NCBI RefSeq assembly: GCF_000526995.1
Contig: NZ_AZUI01000001.1
Location: 2,914,001-2,978,000 of the forward strand
Length of the DNA stretch: 64,000 nt
Source: Lacrimispora indolis DSM 755
GTDB lineage: Bacteria; Bacillota; Clostridia; Lachnospirales; Lachnospiraceae
Direction of reading: 5' to 3'
Shown here: piece by piece, positions 22,228 to 31,644 of the stretch
How positions within the stretch are numbered: the stretch's first letter is position 1
Layout: each line of letters begins with the position of its first letter
The notes under the pieces: generated by a model
Database searches by the model: none
Told to the model about the DNA's origin: nothing
The model's input: only the letters and a program-made list of their open reading frames with translations
Translations under genes and position numbers: made by a program

Positions 22228-22542
22228 ATGCAGGAAATGGAACTTATTTGCTTTCGGTTGATCACTGCAGCAGGCGGAGCAAAATCAAACTATATTAAGG
22301 CAGTACAAAAAGCGAAAGAAGGAAAATACGAAGAAGCGGAACATCTGATCGCAGAAGGGGACGAAATGATGAAGCAGGGCCACTTGCCCCATGCGGACTT
22401 AATCCAGAGAGAAGCGGCGGGAGAAGCAGTGCCCATGGGACTTATTCTGACCCATGCGGAGGATCAGATGATGAGCGCGGAGGTCTTTAAGGTCATGGCC
22501 GAAGAGATCATTGATCTTTACAGGAAACTGGAAAGCAGATAA
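22228..22542 (+). CDS. PTS lactose/cellobiose-family EIIA component
   Basis: A 104-residue, all-helical EIIA of the lactose/cellobiose class. The expected active histidine is His76 in LILTHAEDQMMSAE, where most relatives read HAQDH; the change from Gln and His to Glu and Gln next to the active His is a mild deviation. The N-terminal ICFRLITAAGGAKSNYIKA is typical. It receives phosphate from HPr and completes the operon, which ends at a strong terminator. Start 22228 follows a weak GGTGGAAAG; a longer frame from 22153 overlaps EIIC. Confidence 0.92.
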   Translation: MQEMELICFRLITAAGGAKSNYIKAVQKAKEGKYEEAEHLIAEGDEMMKQGHLPHADLIQREAAGEAVPMGLILTHAEDQMMSAEVFKVMAEEIIDLYRKLESR

Positions 22543-22578
22543 AACGGGAAAATAAGGCCTGTCCTGCAGGAGTTGGCA

Positions 22579-22614
22579 AAAGCCGGAACGCGATACACCA
22601 TGCGTTCCGGCTTT
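22579..22614. terminator. bidirectional terminator between PTS and thiamine operons
   Basis: Perfect 13-base arms AAAGCCGGAACGC and complement with a 10-base loop. It is followed by a T-rich stretch on both strands and lies between two convergent operons. Confidence 0.75.
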
Positions 22615-22621
22615 CCTATGG

Positions 22622-23422
22622 TTATGTTCTCCATCCATGCCACAAGGGACCCCGCCCTTTTCCCATTTTTAAGCCGGCTTTCAGTGCTCCGTTTAAGTAG
22701 GCTTTTGCCGCCAGGATGCTTTCTTCCAGCCCCATGCCCCTGGCCAGCCCGCAGGCAATGGCAGAAGATAAGGTGCATCCGGTTCCGTGGGTATTTGGAT
22801 TGTGGATCCGTTCTCCTGGAAACCAGGTTATAAATCCATTGCGGCACAGCACATCGTCGGCGCCCTGTGTATTATGACCGCCTTTTAAAAGAAAAGGAAT
22901 CTGAAAGATGTGGAAAAGCTCCATTGCAGCCTCTTCCATATCCTTTTCTGTGTATATCCGGCGCCCTTTTGTGGATAAAAGTGCCTCTGCCTCCGGTATA
23001 TTGGGGGTAACCAAAGCCGCCAGGGGAAACAGCTTGCTTGTTAAAGTCTTAACATCCTGTGGGTTTAACAGAGAATGTCCGCTGGTGGATACCATGACCG
23101 GGTCCAGGATCACAGGAGAACGGTTATAGTTTTTCAGTTTTTCCCCAATGATTTCTATGGACCGGGAAGTTCCGGCCATGCCGATCTTTACGGCCTTTGG
23201 CGGAATGTCGGTAAATACGGCATCCAGCTGGGCGGCAAGCATTTCCTGACTGACTGTTTCCGTCAGGAAAACCCCAGTCGTATTTTGGGCGACCAGGGCG
23301 GTGATCACGCTGGAGCCATAGACACCAAGAGCCGCCGCAGTCTTTAAATCCGCCTGTATTCCGGCGCCGCCGCTGGGATCCGTACCTGCAATGGTAAGGA
23401 AAGAAGGGAGAATCAGGCTCAT
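22622..23422 (-). CDS. thiD: hydroxymethylpyrimidine/phosphomethylpyrimidine kinase
   Basis: A 266-residue ribokinase-family enzyme phosphorylating HMP and HMP-phosphate to HMP-pyrophosphate for thiamine synthesis. The N-terminal LTIAGTDPSGGAGIQADLK is the ThiD signature, VKIGMAGT and VILDPVMVSTSGHSLL follow, and the anion-hole region near residue 215 reads THGTGCTLSSAIA. It is the last gene of thiC-thiW-thiM-thiE-thiD; its ATG overlaps the thiE stop in ATGA, indicating translational coupling. The stop is 8 bases from the convergent terminator. Confidence 0.96.
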   Translation of the reverse strand: MSLILPSFLTIAGTDPSGGAGIQADLKTAAALGVYGSSVITALVAQNTTGVFLTETVSQEMLAAQLDAVFTDIPPKAVKIGMAGTSRSIEIIGEKLKNYNRSPVILDPVMVSTSGHSLLNPQDVKTLTSKLFPLAALVTPNIPEAEALLSTKGRRIYTEKDMEEAAMELFHIFQIPFLLKGGHNTQGADDVLCRNGFITWFPGERIHNPNTHGTGCTLSSAIACGLARGMGLEESILAAKAYLNGALKAGLKMGKGRGPLWHGWRT

Positions 23423-24060
23423 AGGCTCACCACCTTTAAAAGCTGTTCTTTTAAGCCATGGACTGCTGCTGTAATATTCCCTTGCCCAAAGATTCCGGAA
23501 ACCACCGCAGCCCCGGCGATACCGGTTCCTTTCAGGCTGGAAACATTTTGGCCGGTAATTCCGCCGATAGCTGTTACCGGAATGGGAACAGAGCGGCAGA
23601 TGGCAGACAACTGCTCCAAGGTCAAGGCAGCAGCGTCCTTTTTTGTGGGACTTGGGAATATGGCACCGGACCCGATATAATCCGCCCCTTCCATAAATGC
23701 CCTTTTTGCCTGTTCCGGGCTTTTTGCAGTGACACCCAGAATGCGTTCCGGTCCGATTAACCGGCGGACCTCTAAGGGAGGTAAATCATCCTGCCCTACG
23801 TGCACCCCGTCGGCACCGCACTTAAGGGCAATTTCCACGTCATCGTTTATGATGAGGGGAATGCCGTAATGCCTGGTAAGCTCCCGGACAATAAGGGCTT
23901 CCTCCAGAAAGATACTTTTGTCCAGGCTCTTTTCACGGAGCTGGAGAAGGGTCACTCCGGCCGAAAGGGCTTCTTCAATTTGTTCTGTCAAGGTTTTTTC
24001 TCCCGTAAATCCCTGATCTGTTACAGCATACAGGAAAAGCATGTCCTTACGAAATTTCAA
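23419..24060 (-). CDS. thiE: thiamine-phosphate synthase
   Basis: A 213-residue TIM-barrel enzyme joining HMP-pyrophosphate and hydroxyethylthiazole phosphate to thiamine phosphate. Visible signatures are LLQLREKSLDK, INDDVEIALKCGADGVHVGQDD, LGVTAKSPEQAKRA, YIGSGAIFPSPTKKDA and VTAIGGIT. It begins with TTG at 24060, eight bases after AAGGAGGGA, and overlaps thiM by 14 bases and thiD by 4 bases. The length is normal. Confidence 0.96.
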   Translation of the reverse strand: MKFRKDMLFLYAVTDQGFTGEKTLTEQIEEALSAGVTLLQLREKSLDKSIFLEEALIVRELTRHYGIPLIINDDVEIALKCGADGVHVGQDDLPPLEVRRLIGPERILGVTAKSPEQAKRAFMEGADYIGSGAIFPSPTKKDAAALTLEQLSAICRSVPIPVTAIGGITGQNVSSLKGTGIAGAAVVSGIFGQGNITAAVHGLKEQLLKVVSL

Positions 24061-24928
24061 TGTCTATCCCTCCTTTTAAGGTGTTTTCATCCAAAAGGCT
24101 TACCTGATCCAGAAAGCAGCAGTGGAAGCTGCCTGTGCCGCCGGAGATTTTTTCCGCCCTTTTTGCCGCAAGTTCCCCGCAGAGACCGGCAGCAGCCGTG
24201 GCAAGAGCGGCGGCCTGGAACATGGCAGGCTGTGAGAATGCAGGCCCGGCCGCAGCACAATAGGCGGCAATGATGCCATCCAGCATGCAGCCGCTTCCGG
24301 TGATCCGGGCCATTTGGGGGCAGCCGTTCCTGATAAGCCAGGCTTCCTTTCCGTCTGAGACAATATCAATTGCCCCTGTCATGACGGCCACAGCACCGGT
24401 TGCAGCGCTTAAGGCCCTGGCTGTTTCCCTAAGAGATTCCAGGATTTCTTCCCTTATTTCATCAGTAAAGGAAGCGTCAACTCCCCGTGGTGAGGCAACA
24501 GAGCCGTTTTCTCTTTGCATGTTTTTCCCGGTCAGTTCCTTTAACAGGACCCGAAGCTCAGAGGCATTTCCCCTGATAACGGTTGCTTTTACGTTCCTTA
24601 AAAGTGAAAGGGCTGTTTCAGTCCGGTAACGGGAGGCGCCGATCCCTACCGGGTCAAAGATGACTGGGAGGTTTAACCGGTTTGCTTCCAGTCCGGCCTT
24701 TTCCATTGCTGCCGCTGCATTCTCTTTGGGGGTTCCCATGTTTAAAAGAAGGGCGTTTGATAAGGCAGTTATTTCCGTAACCTCATCCAGGTGGTCCGCC
24801 ATAATGGGGGAACCGCCGCAGGCCAGAATAATATTTGCCACATCTGTTGCAGTGACGTAATTGGTGATACAGTGGATGACAGGCCGTTTTTTTCTGACCA
24901 GCCCGGTCATGGATTCATTGATTTTCAA
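24047..24928 (-). CDS. thiM: hydroxyethylthiazole kinase
   Basis: A kinase of about 293 residues phosphorylating the thiazole moiety (salvage branch). Signatures: RPVIHCITNYVTATDVAN, GGSPIMADHLDEV, LLNMGT, VIFDPVGIGASRYR, and the catalytic-loop region ITGSGCMLDGIIAA. The start is probably TTG at 24928, five bases after AGGAGG; a GTG at 24934 overlaps that site, and ATG at 24910 is possible. Since thiG/thiH are not in this cluster, ThiM lets the cell use imported or recycled thiazole. It is coupled to thiE downstream. Confidence 0.95.
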   Translation of the reverse strand: MKINESMTGLVRKKRPVIHCITNYVTATDVANIILACGGSPIMADHLDEVTEITALSNALLLNMGTPKENAAAAMEKAGLEANRLNLPVIFDPVGIGASRYRTETALSLLRNVKATVIRGNASELRVLLKELTGKNMQRENGSVASPRGVDASFTDEIREEILESLRETARALSAATGAVAVMTGAIDIVSDGKEAWLIRNGCPQMARITGSGCMLDGIIAAYCAAAGPAFSQPAMFQAAALATAAAGLCGELAAKRAEKISGGTGSFHCCFLDQVSLLDENTLKGGIDIEIS

Positions 24929-24946
24929 GTCCACCTCCTGTTCCCC

Positions 24947-25501
24947 CTATTCATTGATAAGCCGCTCAAAATAGGAAAACAGGCCAAGGCGGCGCAGCAT
25001 TGCCAGCAAGCTGGCTGCCAGTATGGTTCCTGCCAGGGTGCTCATAAGAAATGGAATCACAAAGAAAAATACAGCCACCTCTTTTCCCATGAGTAACGCG
25101 GCCACCGGATAGCAGAGCAGCCCGCCGATGAGACCTGTGCCAATCACTTCTCCAAGATAAGCGGGCAAAAGCTTCCCGGTTTTTTGAAACAGATAAGCCC
25201 CGCAAAATGCGCCAACCATGCTTCCCGGAAAGGCCAGTAAGCTTCCGGTTCCCATGAGATTGCGTATGAGAGAAGTGCCAAAAGCCATGGAAATGCCGTA
25301 TACAGGCCCTAGAAACACTCCTGCCAGAACATTTGCCAGATGCTGTGCCGGGAAGCATTTGGACGCTCCCACAGGGATGGAAAAACCGGAGAGGGCAACG
25401 GTAAGAGCTGTCAGCATTCCGCTGATCACCAGTTTTTTCAACCGCACTTTTGAACTTGCAGAAGAACTGTTATAAATTGTTGATGGTATTTGATCATTCA
25501 T
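24947..25501 (-). CDS. thiW: ThiW, ECF-transporter S component for the thiazole precursor
   Basis: A 184-residue membrane protein with about five to six hydrophobic segments. The signature FPAQHLANVLAGVFLGPVYG identifies the ThiW family, the predicted substrate-binding subunit of an energy-coupling-factor transporter for hydroxyethylthiazole. It has no ATPase or T subunit beside it, so it should use the shared ECF module encoded elsewhere. AGGAGG lies 8 bases before the ATG. The 161-base gap to thiC holds short GC-rich inverted repeats (about 25540-25585) but no second riboswitch that I recognise. Its place before thiM matches its proposed substrate. Confidence 0.9.
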   Translation of the reverse strand: MNDQIPSTIYNSSSASSKVRLKKLVISGMLTALTVALSGFSIPVGASKCFPAQHLANVLAGVFLGPVYGISMAFGTSLIRNLMGTGSLLAFPGSMVGAFCGAYLFQKTGKLLPAYLGEVIGTGLIGGLLCYPVAALLMGKEVAVFFFVIPFLMSTLAGTILAASLLAMLRRLGLFSYFERLINE

Positions 25502-25662
25502 GAAAATTCCTCCTGTTTATGTAATTAAACCAAATCAGTTGCAAAGCGGGGTGCCCACCAAATGGTACGGGGCCGCTGTGCCCCATGGTCATTGCGAATA
25601 TCCGCTTAGAAATAGAACGCCCCTTTTATCCTCACTTGGGTTACAAGTTCGGATAAGCTATG

Positions 25663-26970
25663 TCATTCATCAAAAATATCTACAATATCCCCGTCAAGAA
25701 TCCGGTTCATATTTTTCATGGCACAGAAATTGCCGCACATGGAGCAGGTATCTTCCTTTTCCGGTTTTGACATGGCCCGGTAGCGTCTGGCCTTTTCCGG
25801 GTCAATGGCAAGCTGGAACATGGTTTCCCAATCCAGCCGTTTTCTGGCATCGCTCATCTTATGATCCCATTCCCCGGCGCCTTTGATGCCCTTTGCAATA
25901 TCCGCCGCATGGGCGGCGATCCGGGCAGCGATGATCCCTTCCTTTACGTCTGCTTCATCCGGCAGCTTCAAATGCTCCGCAGGAGTCACATAGCAGAGAA
26001 AGGCCGCTCCGGCAGCAGCAGCTATGGCCCCTCCGATGGCTGCAGTGATATGGTCATAGCCCGGCGCAATATCTGTGACAAGAGGCCCCAGAACATAAAA
26101 AGGTGCTCCTTTGCAGATGGTCTGCTGGATTTTCATATTGGCTGCAATCTGGTCTAAGGGCATGTGGCCGGGACCTTCAATAATAACCTGCACATCCTTT
26201 TCCCAGGCTTTTCTTGTCAGTTCCCCAAGAGTCACCAGCTCCTCCACCTGGGATATATCCGATGCGTCTTCAATACAACCCGGACGGCAGGCATCTCCAA
26301 GGCTTAAGGTCACATCATGCTTCTGACATATTTCCAGAATGCGGTCGTAATGCTCATAAAAGGGATTTTCCTCCCCTGTCATTTCCATCCACGCAAAGAT
26401 GATAGAGCCTCCCCTTGAAACGATGTTGGTCAGCCGTTTTGCCTCCTTGAACCTTCTGGCAGTCTGCCTGTTGATCCCTACGTGAATGGTCATAAAGTCC
26501 ACCCCGTCTTCCGCGTGCATTTCCACGATCCGGATCCATTCTTCGGCAGTGATTTCCCGAAGTGGCTTGTGGTAATAAACCACCGCATCATAGATGGGAA
26601 CCGTGCCGATCATAGCCGGACATTCCCCGGTCAGCTTCCTGCGGAATTTCCGGGTATCTCCAAAGGAGCTTAGATCCATAATGGATTCCGCCCCCATATG
26701 TACTGCATCCTTTACTTTTTGAAGCTCCATTTCCAAGTCATTTAAATCCCTGGAGGTCCCAAGGTTCACGTTGATCTTTGTCCTCAGCATGGATCCGATC
26801 CCGCTGGGCTTTAAACAGGTGTGGTTTTTGTTGGCCGGAATGGCGACTTTTCCCTGGGCCACCAGCTCCCGAAGCTTTTCCGGCTCCCATTGTTCCTGCC
26901 CGGCCACTTCCATCAGTTCTTTTGTGAGAATGCCTTTTCTTGCGGCATCCATTTGTGTGGTGTAATTCAT
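25663..26970 (-). CDS. thiC: phosphomethylpyrimidine synthase (short ThiC)
   Basis: A 435-residue radical-SAM enzyme converting aminoimidazole ribotide to HMP phosphate. Family stretches include [28 protein letters not shown]-like [35 protein letters not shown] and [11 protein letters not shown]. The C-terminal cluster ligands are Cys409, Cys412 and Cys416 (CSMCGNFC), that is CX2CX3C, one residue shorter than the CX2CX4C of the E. coli enzyme. It is the N-terminally short bacterial form. AGGAGG precedes the ATG. It is the first gene behind the TPP riboswitch. Confidence 0.95.
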   Translation of the reverse strand: MNYTTQMDAARKGILTKELMEVAGQEQWEPEKLRELVAQGKVAIPANKNHTCLKPSGIGSMLRTKINVNLGTSRDLNDLEMELQKVKDAVHMGAESIMDLSSFGDTRKFRRKLTGECPAMIGTVPIYDAVVYYHKPLREITAEEWIRIVEMHAEDGVDFMTIHVGINRQTARRFKEAKRLTNIVSRGGSIIFAWMEMTGEENPFYEHYDRILEICQKHDVTLSLGDACRPGCIEDASDISQVEELVTLGELTRKAWEKDVQVIIEGPGHMPLDQIAANMKIQQTICKGAPFYVLGPLVTDIAPGYDHITAAIGGAIAAAAGAAFLCYVTPAEHLKLPDEADVKEGIIAARIAAHAADIAKGIKGAGEWDHKMSDARKRLDWETMFQLAIDPEKARRYRAMSKPEKEDTCSMCGNFCAMKNMNRILDGDIVDIFDE

Positions 26971-27058
26971 CTTTGTTCCTCCTTTTGATTAACGGAGGGA
27001 TTGTAAGGGAATCTGCCGGATGAATATGCTGGCATATTTGTCCGGCTTATTGCTCACG

Positions 27059-27092
27059 CAAAAAGAGCCCATACCAACAGGTATAGGCTCGG
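27059..27092 (-). terminator. riboswitch-controlled terminator before thiC
   Basis: On the minus strand, GAGCCTATACC and GGTATGGGCTC arms around a TGTT loop, then TTTTTG. It lies between the TPP aptamer and thiC and would stop transcription when TPP is bound. Confidence 0.85.
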
Positions 27093-27111
27093 AAAATACA
27101 ATTGTCCCGTA

Positions 27112-27196
27112 TGAATCCCTACGTTGGCATTACCCAAATCAGGTTATAAAGGTCGAAGTTGATTACTTCCTCTCAGCCCGCCTACGAGCTCCCTCT
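27112..27196 (-). promoter_or_regulatory. TPP riboswitch (THI element)
   Basis: On the minus strand the conserved blocks appear in order: GGCGGGCTGAGAGG, then ACCTTTATAACCTGATTTGG, then GTAATGCCAACGTAGGGA. These are the TPP-binding CUGAGA and the distal ACCUGAU..GAUAAUGCC..GUAGGGA helices. It controls thiC-thiW-thiM-thiE-thiD through the terminator downstream. Confidence 0.96.
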
Positions 27197-27206
27197 TGTG
27201 GTCATT

Positions 27207-27235
27207 AGTGTAGCATTCTGTTTTAGTCTTGTCAA
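27207..27235 (-). promoter_or_regulatory. promoter of the thiamine operon
   Basis: Minus strand TTGACA (27235-27230), 17-base spacer, TACACT (27212-27207), directly upstream of the TPP aptamer. Confidence 0.75.
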
Positions 27236-27246
27236 GGAAAACATCC

Positions 27247-27265
27247 AAAACCGGCTGTCAGCCGG
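27247..27265 (-). terminator. short terminator at the end of trpA
   Basis: CCGGCT/AGCCGG arms with a 3-base loop overlapping the trpA stop codon, followed by TTTT on the minus strand. It separates the trp operon from the thiamine promoter. Confidence 0.45.
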
Positions 27266-28031
27266 AAATGGCTGCCTTCATTTCCCTTACATAATCGCAG
27301 ACAGGCTCCACGCAGCCTTTTCCATATTTTGCGGCTATTTTCACAATGGCACTTCCTACAATGACGCCGTCCGCGTTTTTGCTCATTTCCTTTGCCTGCT
27401 CCGGCGTGGAGATGCCAAAGCCGATGGCGCAGGGAAGGTCCTTTGTCTCTTTTACAAGGGAAACCATTTCTCCGATATTTGTGTTGATTTCAGCCCTCAC
27501 CCCGGTCACGCCCATGGAAGAAACGCAGTAGATAAATCCTTCCGATTCTGATGCAATGGCCCGTATGCGCTCCTTGGAAGTGGGGGCGATGAGGGAAATC
27601 AGCTCAATTCCGTATTTCCTGCAGAAGGGCAGCAGTTCCTCTCTCTCCTCAAAAGGCATATCCGGCACGATCAGGGCGTCAATGCCGCTTTCCGCCGCAT
27701 TTTTTAAAAACCGTTCGCTTCCATATACGAAAACAGGATTGATATAAGTCATAAAAGCCAGGGGAACATCGGTTTTTTTCCGTATCCGTTTTACGCAGTC
27801 AAAAAGCTTATCCGTGGTAACTCCTGATGCCAGGGCCCGCATATCAGCTTCCTGGATCACGATCCCTTCTGCAATTGGGTCGGAAAAGGGGATTCCAAGC
27901 TCAATTAAATCCGCTCCGGCTTCAGCCATGGCCGGAACCAGCTCTTCAGTGGTGGCAAGGTCAGGATCTCCTGCCGTAATAAACGGGATGAATGCCTTTC
28001 CCTTAGAAAATACGTCCCTTACTCTACTCAT
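27258..28031 (-). CDS. trpA: tryptophan synthase alpha chain
   Basis: A 257-residue TIM-barrel subunit cleaving indole-3-glycerol phosphate to indole and glyceraldehyde 3-phosphate. [15 protein letters not shown], the catalytic Glu in [15 protein letters not shown] and [11 protein letters not shown] are diagnostic. The true start is ATG 28031, which overlaps the trpB stop by 8 bases; the longer open frame to 28349 is a shadow of trpB. It is the last gene of the trp operon. Confidence 0.96.
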   Translation of the reverse strand: MSRVRDVFSKGKAFIPFITAGDPDLATTEELVPAMAEAGADLIELGIPFSDPIAEGIVIQEADMRALASGVTTDKLFDCVKRIRKKTDVPLAFMTYINPVFVYGSERFLKNAAESGIDALIVPDMPFEEREELLPFCRKYGIELISLIAPTSKERIRAIASESEGFIYCVSSMGVTGVRAEINTNIGEMVSLVKETKDLPCAIGFGISTPEQAKEMSKNADGVIVGSAIVKIAAKYGKGCVEPVCDYVREMKAAISG

Positions 28032-29208
28032 AGATTTCAACCCCCTTATAGCGGGCAATGGCGGCAACATCCTTGTCGCCCCTCCCGGATAAATTGATGA
28101 CAATGATGTTCTCCTTTCCCATGGAAGGAGCGATCTTTCTGGCGTATGCCACTGCATGGGCGCTTTCAATTGCCGGAATGATCCCTTCCAGACGGGATAA
28201 GTATTCAAAGGCTTCCACTGCCTCCTGGTCCGTAACCGGGACGTAAGTGGCTCTTTTCGAGTCATAAAGAGCCGCATGCTCCGGTCCGATGCCCGGATAA
28301 TCAAGTCCTGCGGAAATGGAGAAAACAGGGGCGATCTGTCCGTATTCATCCTGGCAGAAATAAGATTTCATGCCGTGGAAGATTCCAAGAGACCCGGTGG
28401 AAATGGTGGCAGCGTGCTTTCCTGTTTCAATGCCGTGGCCCGCAGCCTCACAGCCTATGAGCTTTACGGAAGGCTCGTTTACAAACTCATGGAAGATTCC
28501 CATGGCATTGCTTCCGCCGCCCACACAGGCGATCACCACGTCAGGAAGCTTTCCTTCTGCCTCTTCTAACTGTGTGCGGACCTCCTTGCCGATGATGCTC
28601 TGGAAATCCCTTACAATGGTTGGAAAGGGGTGAGGACCCATGACAGAGCCCAGGACATAATGGGTGTCAGCTACCCGGCTGGTCCATTCCCTCATGGTCT
28701 CATTGACCGCATCCTTTAAGGTCTGGGTACCACTTGTAACAGCGTGAACCTTTGTGCCTAAAAGCTCCATGCGGAACACATTTAAGGCCTGGCGGTCCGT
28801 ATCTTCTTTGCCCATGAAAACCTCGCATTCCATTCCCATGAGAGCAGCAGCGGTAGCGGTAGCAACTCCGTGCTGACCGGCTCCTGTTTCAGCGATGACT
28901 CTGGTCTTTCCCATCTTTTTAGCGAGAAGGACCTGGCCCAGGGCATTGTTGATCTTGTGGGAACCGGTATGGTTTAAATCCTCCCGCTTTAAATAGATTT
29001 TTGCGCCGCCTAAGTCCTCAGTCATCCGCTCTGCATAATAGAGCAGGGAAGGCCTTCCGGTATATTTTTTATGAAGGTCTGAAAGCTCTGCTAAAAACTC
29101 CTGGTCATGACTGTACTTTTCATAAGCTTCTTCCAGCTCATTTACTGCGTTCATCAGCGTTTCGGGGACAAATTGTCCGCCGTGCTGTCCAAATTTTCCT
29201 TTTGACAT
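28024..29208 (-). CDS. trpB: tryptophan synthase beta chain
   Basis: A 394-residue PLP enzyme condensing indole with serine. The PLP lysine is Lys85 in [15 protein letters not shown], and the phosphate-binding [10 protein letters not shown] and [15 protein letters not shown]-terminus are typical of TrpB1. The ribosome binding site AAGGAG precedes the ATG, and the gene begins inside the end of trpF (55-base overlap). Its product channels indole from TrpA. Confidence 0.97.
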   Translation of the reverse strand: MSKGKFGQHGGQFVPETLMNAVNELEEAYEKYSHDQEFLAELSDLHKKYTGRPSLLYYAERMTEDLGGAKIYLKREDLNHTGSHKINNALGQVLLAKKMGKTRVIAETGAGQHGVATATAAALMGMECEVFMGKEDTDRQALNVFRMELLGTKVHAVTSGTQTLKDAVNETMREWTSRVADTHYVLGSVMGPHPFPTIVRDFQSIIGKEVRTQLEEAEGKLPDVVIACVGGGSNAMGIFHEFVNEPSVKLIGCEAAGHGIETGKHAATISTGSLGIFHGMKSYFCQDEYGQIAPVFSISAGLDYPGIGPEHAALYDSKRATYVPVTDQEAVEAFEYLSRLEGIIPAIESAHAVAYARKIAPSMGKENIIVINLSGRGDKDVAAIARYKGVEIYE

Positions 29209-29837
29209 GGATTTCCACTCCTTACTGTTTGTATGATATCTTTTATTTTTTCAGGGTCCTTTTTGCCGTCCGTTTCCACGGAACTGCTTAAATCCAGGCA
29301 AAAGGCCTTAGTTTTCATTGCCTGCTTTATGTTTGAAGCGTCTATGCCTCCGGCCAGGAACCAGGGTTTTTTGATGTCCGGTATCATGGACCAGTCAAAG
29401 GTCTTTCCGCTGCCGCCGTAAGCACCTTTTGTATAAGTGTCAAAAAGCAGGAAGTCTGCGGGAAGGTCCTGGGCATCCTTCATATCCTGTGCCTGCCGGA
29501 CCCGTATGGCCTTTATGATGGGAATGCCGGGAGCCATGCGTTTTTTTAATTCCTGGATGTAATCCCGGTCCTCATCCCCGTGAAGCTGGATGAGATCAAT
29601 GGTTTTATTCTCTGCCAGGGCCATAATATCCTCCATGGGGCTGTTTACGAAAACGCCTACCGCCGGTATTTCCGGCAGCAGCAGCTTTTTCAGCTCATAA
29701 GCTTCCCGTCCTGTGAGGCGGCGTTTTCCGGGGGCAAATACAAAGCCAATGTAATCAGGTCTCCATGCATTTACCGCCAGGATATCTTCCCTTCTGGTCA
29801 GCCCGCATAGTTTGATCCGTGTTTTTTCCGAATTCAT
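29154..29837 (-). CDS. trpF: phosphoribosylanthranilate isomerase
   Basis: A 227-residue TIM-barrel isomerase for the Amadori rearrangement of phosphoribosylanthranilate. The catalytic Cys is in [12 protein letters not shown], the Asp in [18 protein letters not shown], and [10 protein letters not shown] and [12 protein letters not shown] are typical. The C-terminal about 20 residues extend beyond the usual end and run into trpB, giving a 55-base overlap. It also overlaps trpC by 4 bases. Confidence 0.95.
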   Translation of the reverse strand: MNSEKTRIKLCGLTRREDILAVNAWRPDYIGFVFAPGKRRLTGREAYELKKLLLPEIPAVGVFVNSPMEDIMALAENKTIDLIQLHGDEDRDYIQELKKRMAPGIPIIKAIRVRQAQDMKDAQDLPADFLLFDTYTKGAYGGSGKTFDWSMIPDIKKPWFLAGGIDASNIKQAMKTKAFCLDLSSSVETDGKKDPEKIKDIIQTVRSGNPCQKENLDSTADNLSPKR

Positions 29838-30628
29838 TGTGTTGCCCTCTTAAAACCGTCCAGGATTTCCTTTTTATCAGGGGAACGCATGAGGCTTTCC
29901 CCGATCAGGACGGCATTGACCCCGGCTTCTGACAGGAGGCGGATGTCTGTTTCTGTTTTAATTCCGCTTTCTGCCACAAAAAGCGCATCAGAGGGGACCA
30001 TGCTCCTTAAGCGGAGGGAATTGTTAAAATCCACTTCAAAGGTTTTTAAATTCCGGTTATTCACTCCAATGATCCTGGCCCCTGCGGTCAGCGCGGAATG
30101 GATCTCCTCTTCATCATGGGCCTCCACAAGGGCGCCTAAGGCAAGGCTTTTGCACAGCTTTAGTCCTTCTTCCAGGGCCTTTGTATCCAAGAGGGCGCAG
30201 ATGAGAAGAACCGCTGAAGCGCCTATGACCTTTGCCTCGTAAATCTGGTAGGGATCCACCGTAAAATCCTTTCTGAGAAGGGGGAGCCCTACCTCATGGC
30301 TGATCCCTGTTAAGTAGCTGTTGTTTCCCAGAAAGTATTCCGGTTCCGTGAGGACGGAAATGGCATCAGCCCCTGCCGCTTCGTAATCCTTTGCGATCTC
30401 CACATAGGGAAATTCAGGGGCAATGAGTCCCTTTGAAGGAGAAGCCCGCTTTACCTCGCAGATAAAGGAAATGCCGGGAGAGGCCAGGCTCTGCTCAAAG
30501 GAAAGCTTGCTCTCCTTTGTCTTTTCCAAGGATTCAAACGCCAGTTTTTCCATGGTTTTCATTGGGATTTTCTCTTTTGCCGCCTCCGCCCGTTTTTTAG
30601 AGGCAGCAGCAAGGGCGTCAAGTATCAT
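29834..30628 (-). CDS. trpC: indole-3-glycerol-phosphate synthase
   Basis: A 264-residue TIM-barrel enzyme. Signatures are ICEVKRASPSKGLI (catalytic Lys region), ADAISVLTEPEYFLG, LLRKDFTVDPYQIYEA, IGVNNRNLKTFEVD and VAESGI. It converts carboxyphenylamino-deoxyribulose phosphate to indole-3-glycerol phosphate. Both ends overlap neighbours by 4 bases, showing tight coupling in the operon. It is not fused to trpF, unlike in enterobacteria. Confidence 0.96.
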   Translation of the reverse strand: MILDALAAASKKRAEAAKEKIPMKTMEKLAFESLEKTKESKLSFEQSLASPGISFICEVKRASPSKGLIAPEFPYVEIAKDYEAAGADAISVLTEPEYFLGNNSYLTGISHEVGLPLLRKDFTVDPYQIYEAKVIGASAVLLICALLDTKALEEGLKLCKSLALGALVEAHDEEEIHSALTAGARIIGVNNRNLKTFEVDFNNSLRLRSMVPSDALFVAESGIKTETDIRLLSEAGVNAVLIGESLMRSPDKKEILDGFKRATQ

Positions 30629-31644
30629 AAAAGCACCTCATTGGTCATTTTTACAAACTCCTCAAGCTTTCTGGCGGCTTTCCCTGAATCAATGAGATCA
30701 GCCGCTTTTTCTATGCACTGGGAAATGGTGCAGTCATCGATTCCCAGGTATAAGCTGAGGGCAGAGTTTAATATGATGATATCCCGCTTTGGCCCGTGGA
30801 GTTTTCCGTTTAAAAGGTCTCTGGTGATCTGGGCATTCTGGGCAGGCGTGCCGCCCACCAGCTCAGGAAGGCTGCAGCGATTTAAGGAAAACTCCTCCGG
30901 CGTGATCTCATAAGGCGTCAGTTCTCCGAAACGGATCTCGCATACGTGGCTGGGACCTGTGACAGTGGCTTCATCCAGTCCGTCATCTCCGCATACCACC
31001 AGGCCCCGCTTGACACCCAGATTGCTTAATACCTGTGCAAGAGGTTCCACCAGCTTTCTGTCATAAACCCCCAGAAGCTGCATTGTGGCTCCTGCAGGAT
31101 TGGAGAGAGGCCCTAAGATGTTAAAGATGGTCCGCACTCCAAGCTCTTTCCTCACCGGCCCCGCGTATTTCATGGAAGAGTGGTAAGCCTGGGCGAAGAG
31201 GAAGCACATGCCTGTTTTCTTCAATATTTCTCCCGACTGTTCTGCCGTCAGGTTTAAATTCACCCCAAGGTGTTCCAGCACATCGGCAGCCCCGCTTTTG
31301 CTGGAAACGCTGCGGTTGCCGTGCTTTGCCACAGGAACTCCCCCTGCGGCCACCACAAATGCGGTGGTGGTGGAGATGTTAAAGGTCCCTGCTTCGTCGC
31401 CGCCGGTGCCCACGATATCAATGACAGGAAAATCCGGCTCCAGCCTTAAAGCCTTTTCCCGCATGACCGTGGCACAGGCAGTGATCTCGTCAATAGTTTC
31501 CCCTTTCATCCGAAGCCCTGTTAAAAATGCGGCCATCTGGGCAGGAGTGGTTTCCCCGCTCATGATCTCGTTCATCACCTCTTTTGCAGCATCAAAGCTT
31601 AAATCCTGCCCTGTGATTACTTCATGGATTGCCTGCTGAATCAT
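30625..31644 (-). CDS. trpD: anthranilate phosphoribosyltransferase
   Basis: A 339-residue enzyme transferring phosphoribosyl to anthranilate. The PRPP-binding motif GTGGDEAGTFNISTTTAF and the KHGNRSVSSKSGAADVLE motif are present, with AQAYHSSMKYAGPVRKELG further on. It starts immediately after the trpG stop and overlaps trpC by 4 bases. It is separate from trpG, not fused. Confidence 0.96.
   Translation of the reverse strand: MIQQAIHEVITGQDLSFDAAKEVMNEIMSGETTPAQMAAFLTGLRMKGETIDEITACATVMREKALRLEPDFPVIDIVGTGGDEAGTFNISTTTAFVVAAGGVPVAKHGNRSVSSKSGAADVLEHLGVNLNLTAEQSGEILKKTGMCFLFAQAYHSSMKYAGPVRKELGVRTIFNILGPLSNPAGATMQLLGVYDRKLVEPLAQVLSNLGVKRGLVVCGDDGLDEATVTGPSHVCEIRFGELTPYEITPEEFSLNRCSLPELVGGTPAQNAQITRDLLNGKLHGPKRDIIILNSALSLYLGIDDCTISQCIEKAADLIDSGKAARKLEEFVKMTNEVLL

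Noticed and set aside
25502..25662. Second riboswitch between thiC and thiW
   Set aside because: GC-rich inverted repeats are present but none of the TPP aptamer blocks or another known riboswitch motif could be found.
31208..31639. Long open frame (143 codons) on the plus strand opposite trpD
   Set aside because: It is an antisense shadow of a well-identified gene, with no ribosome binding site or protein-like composition.
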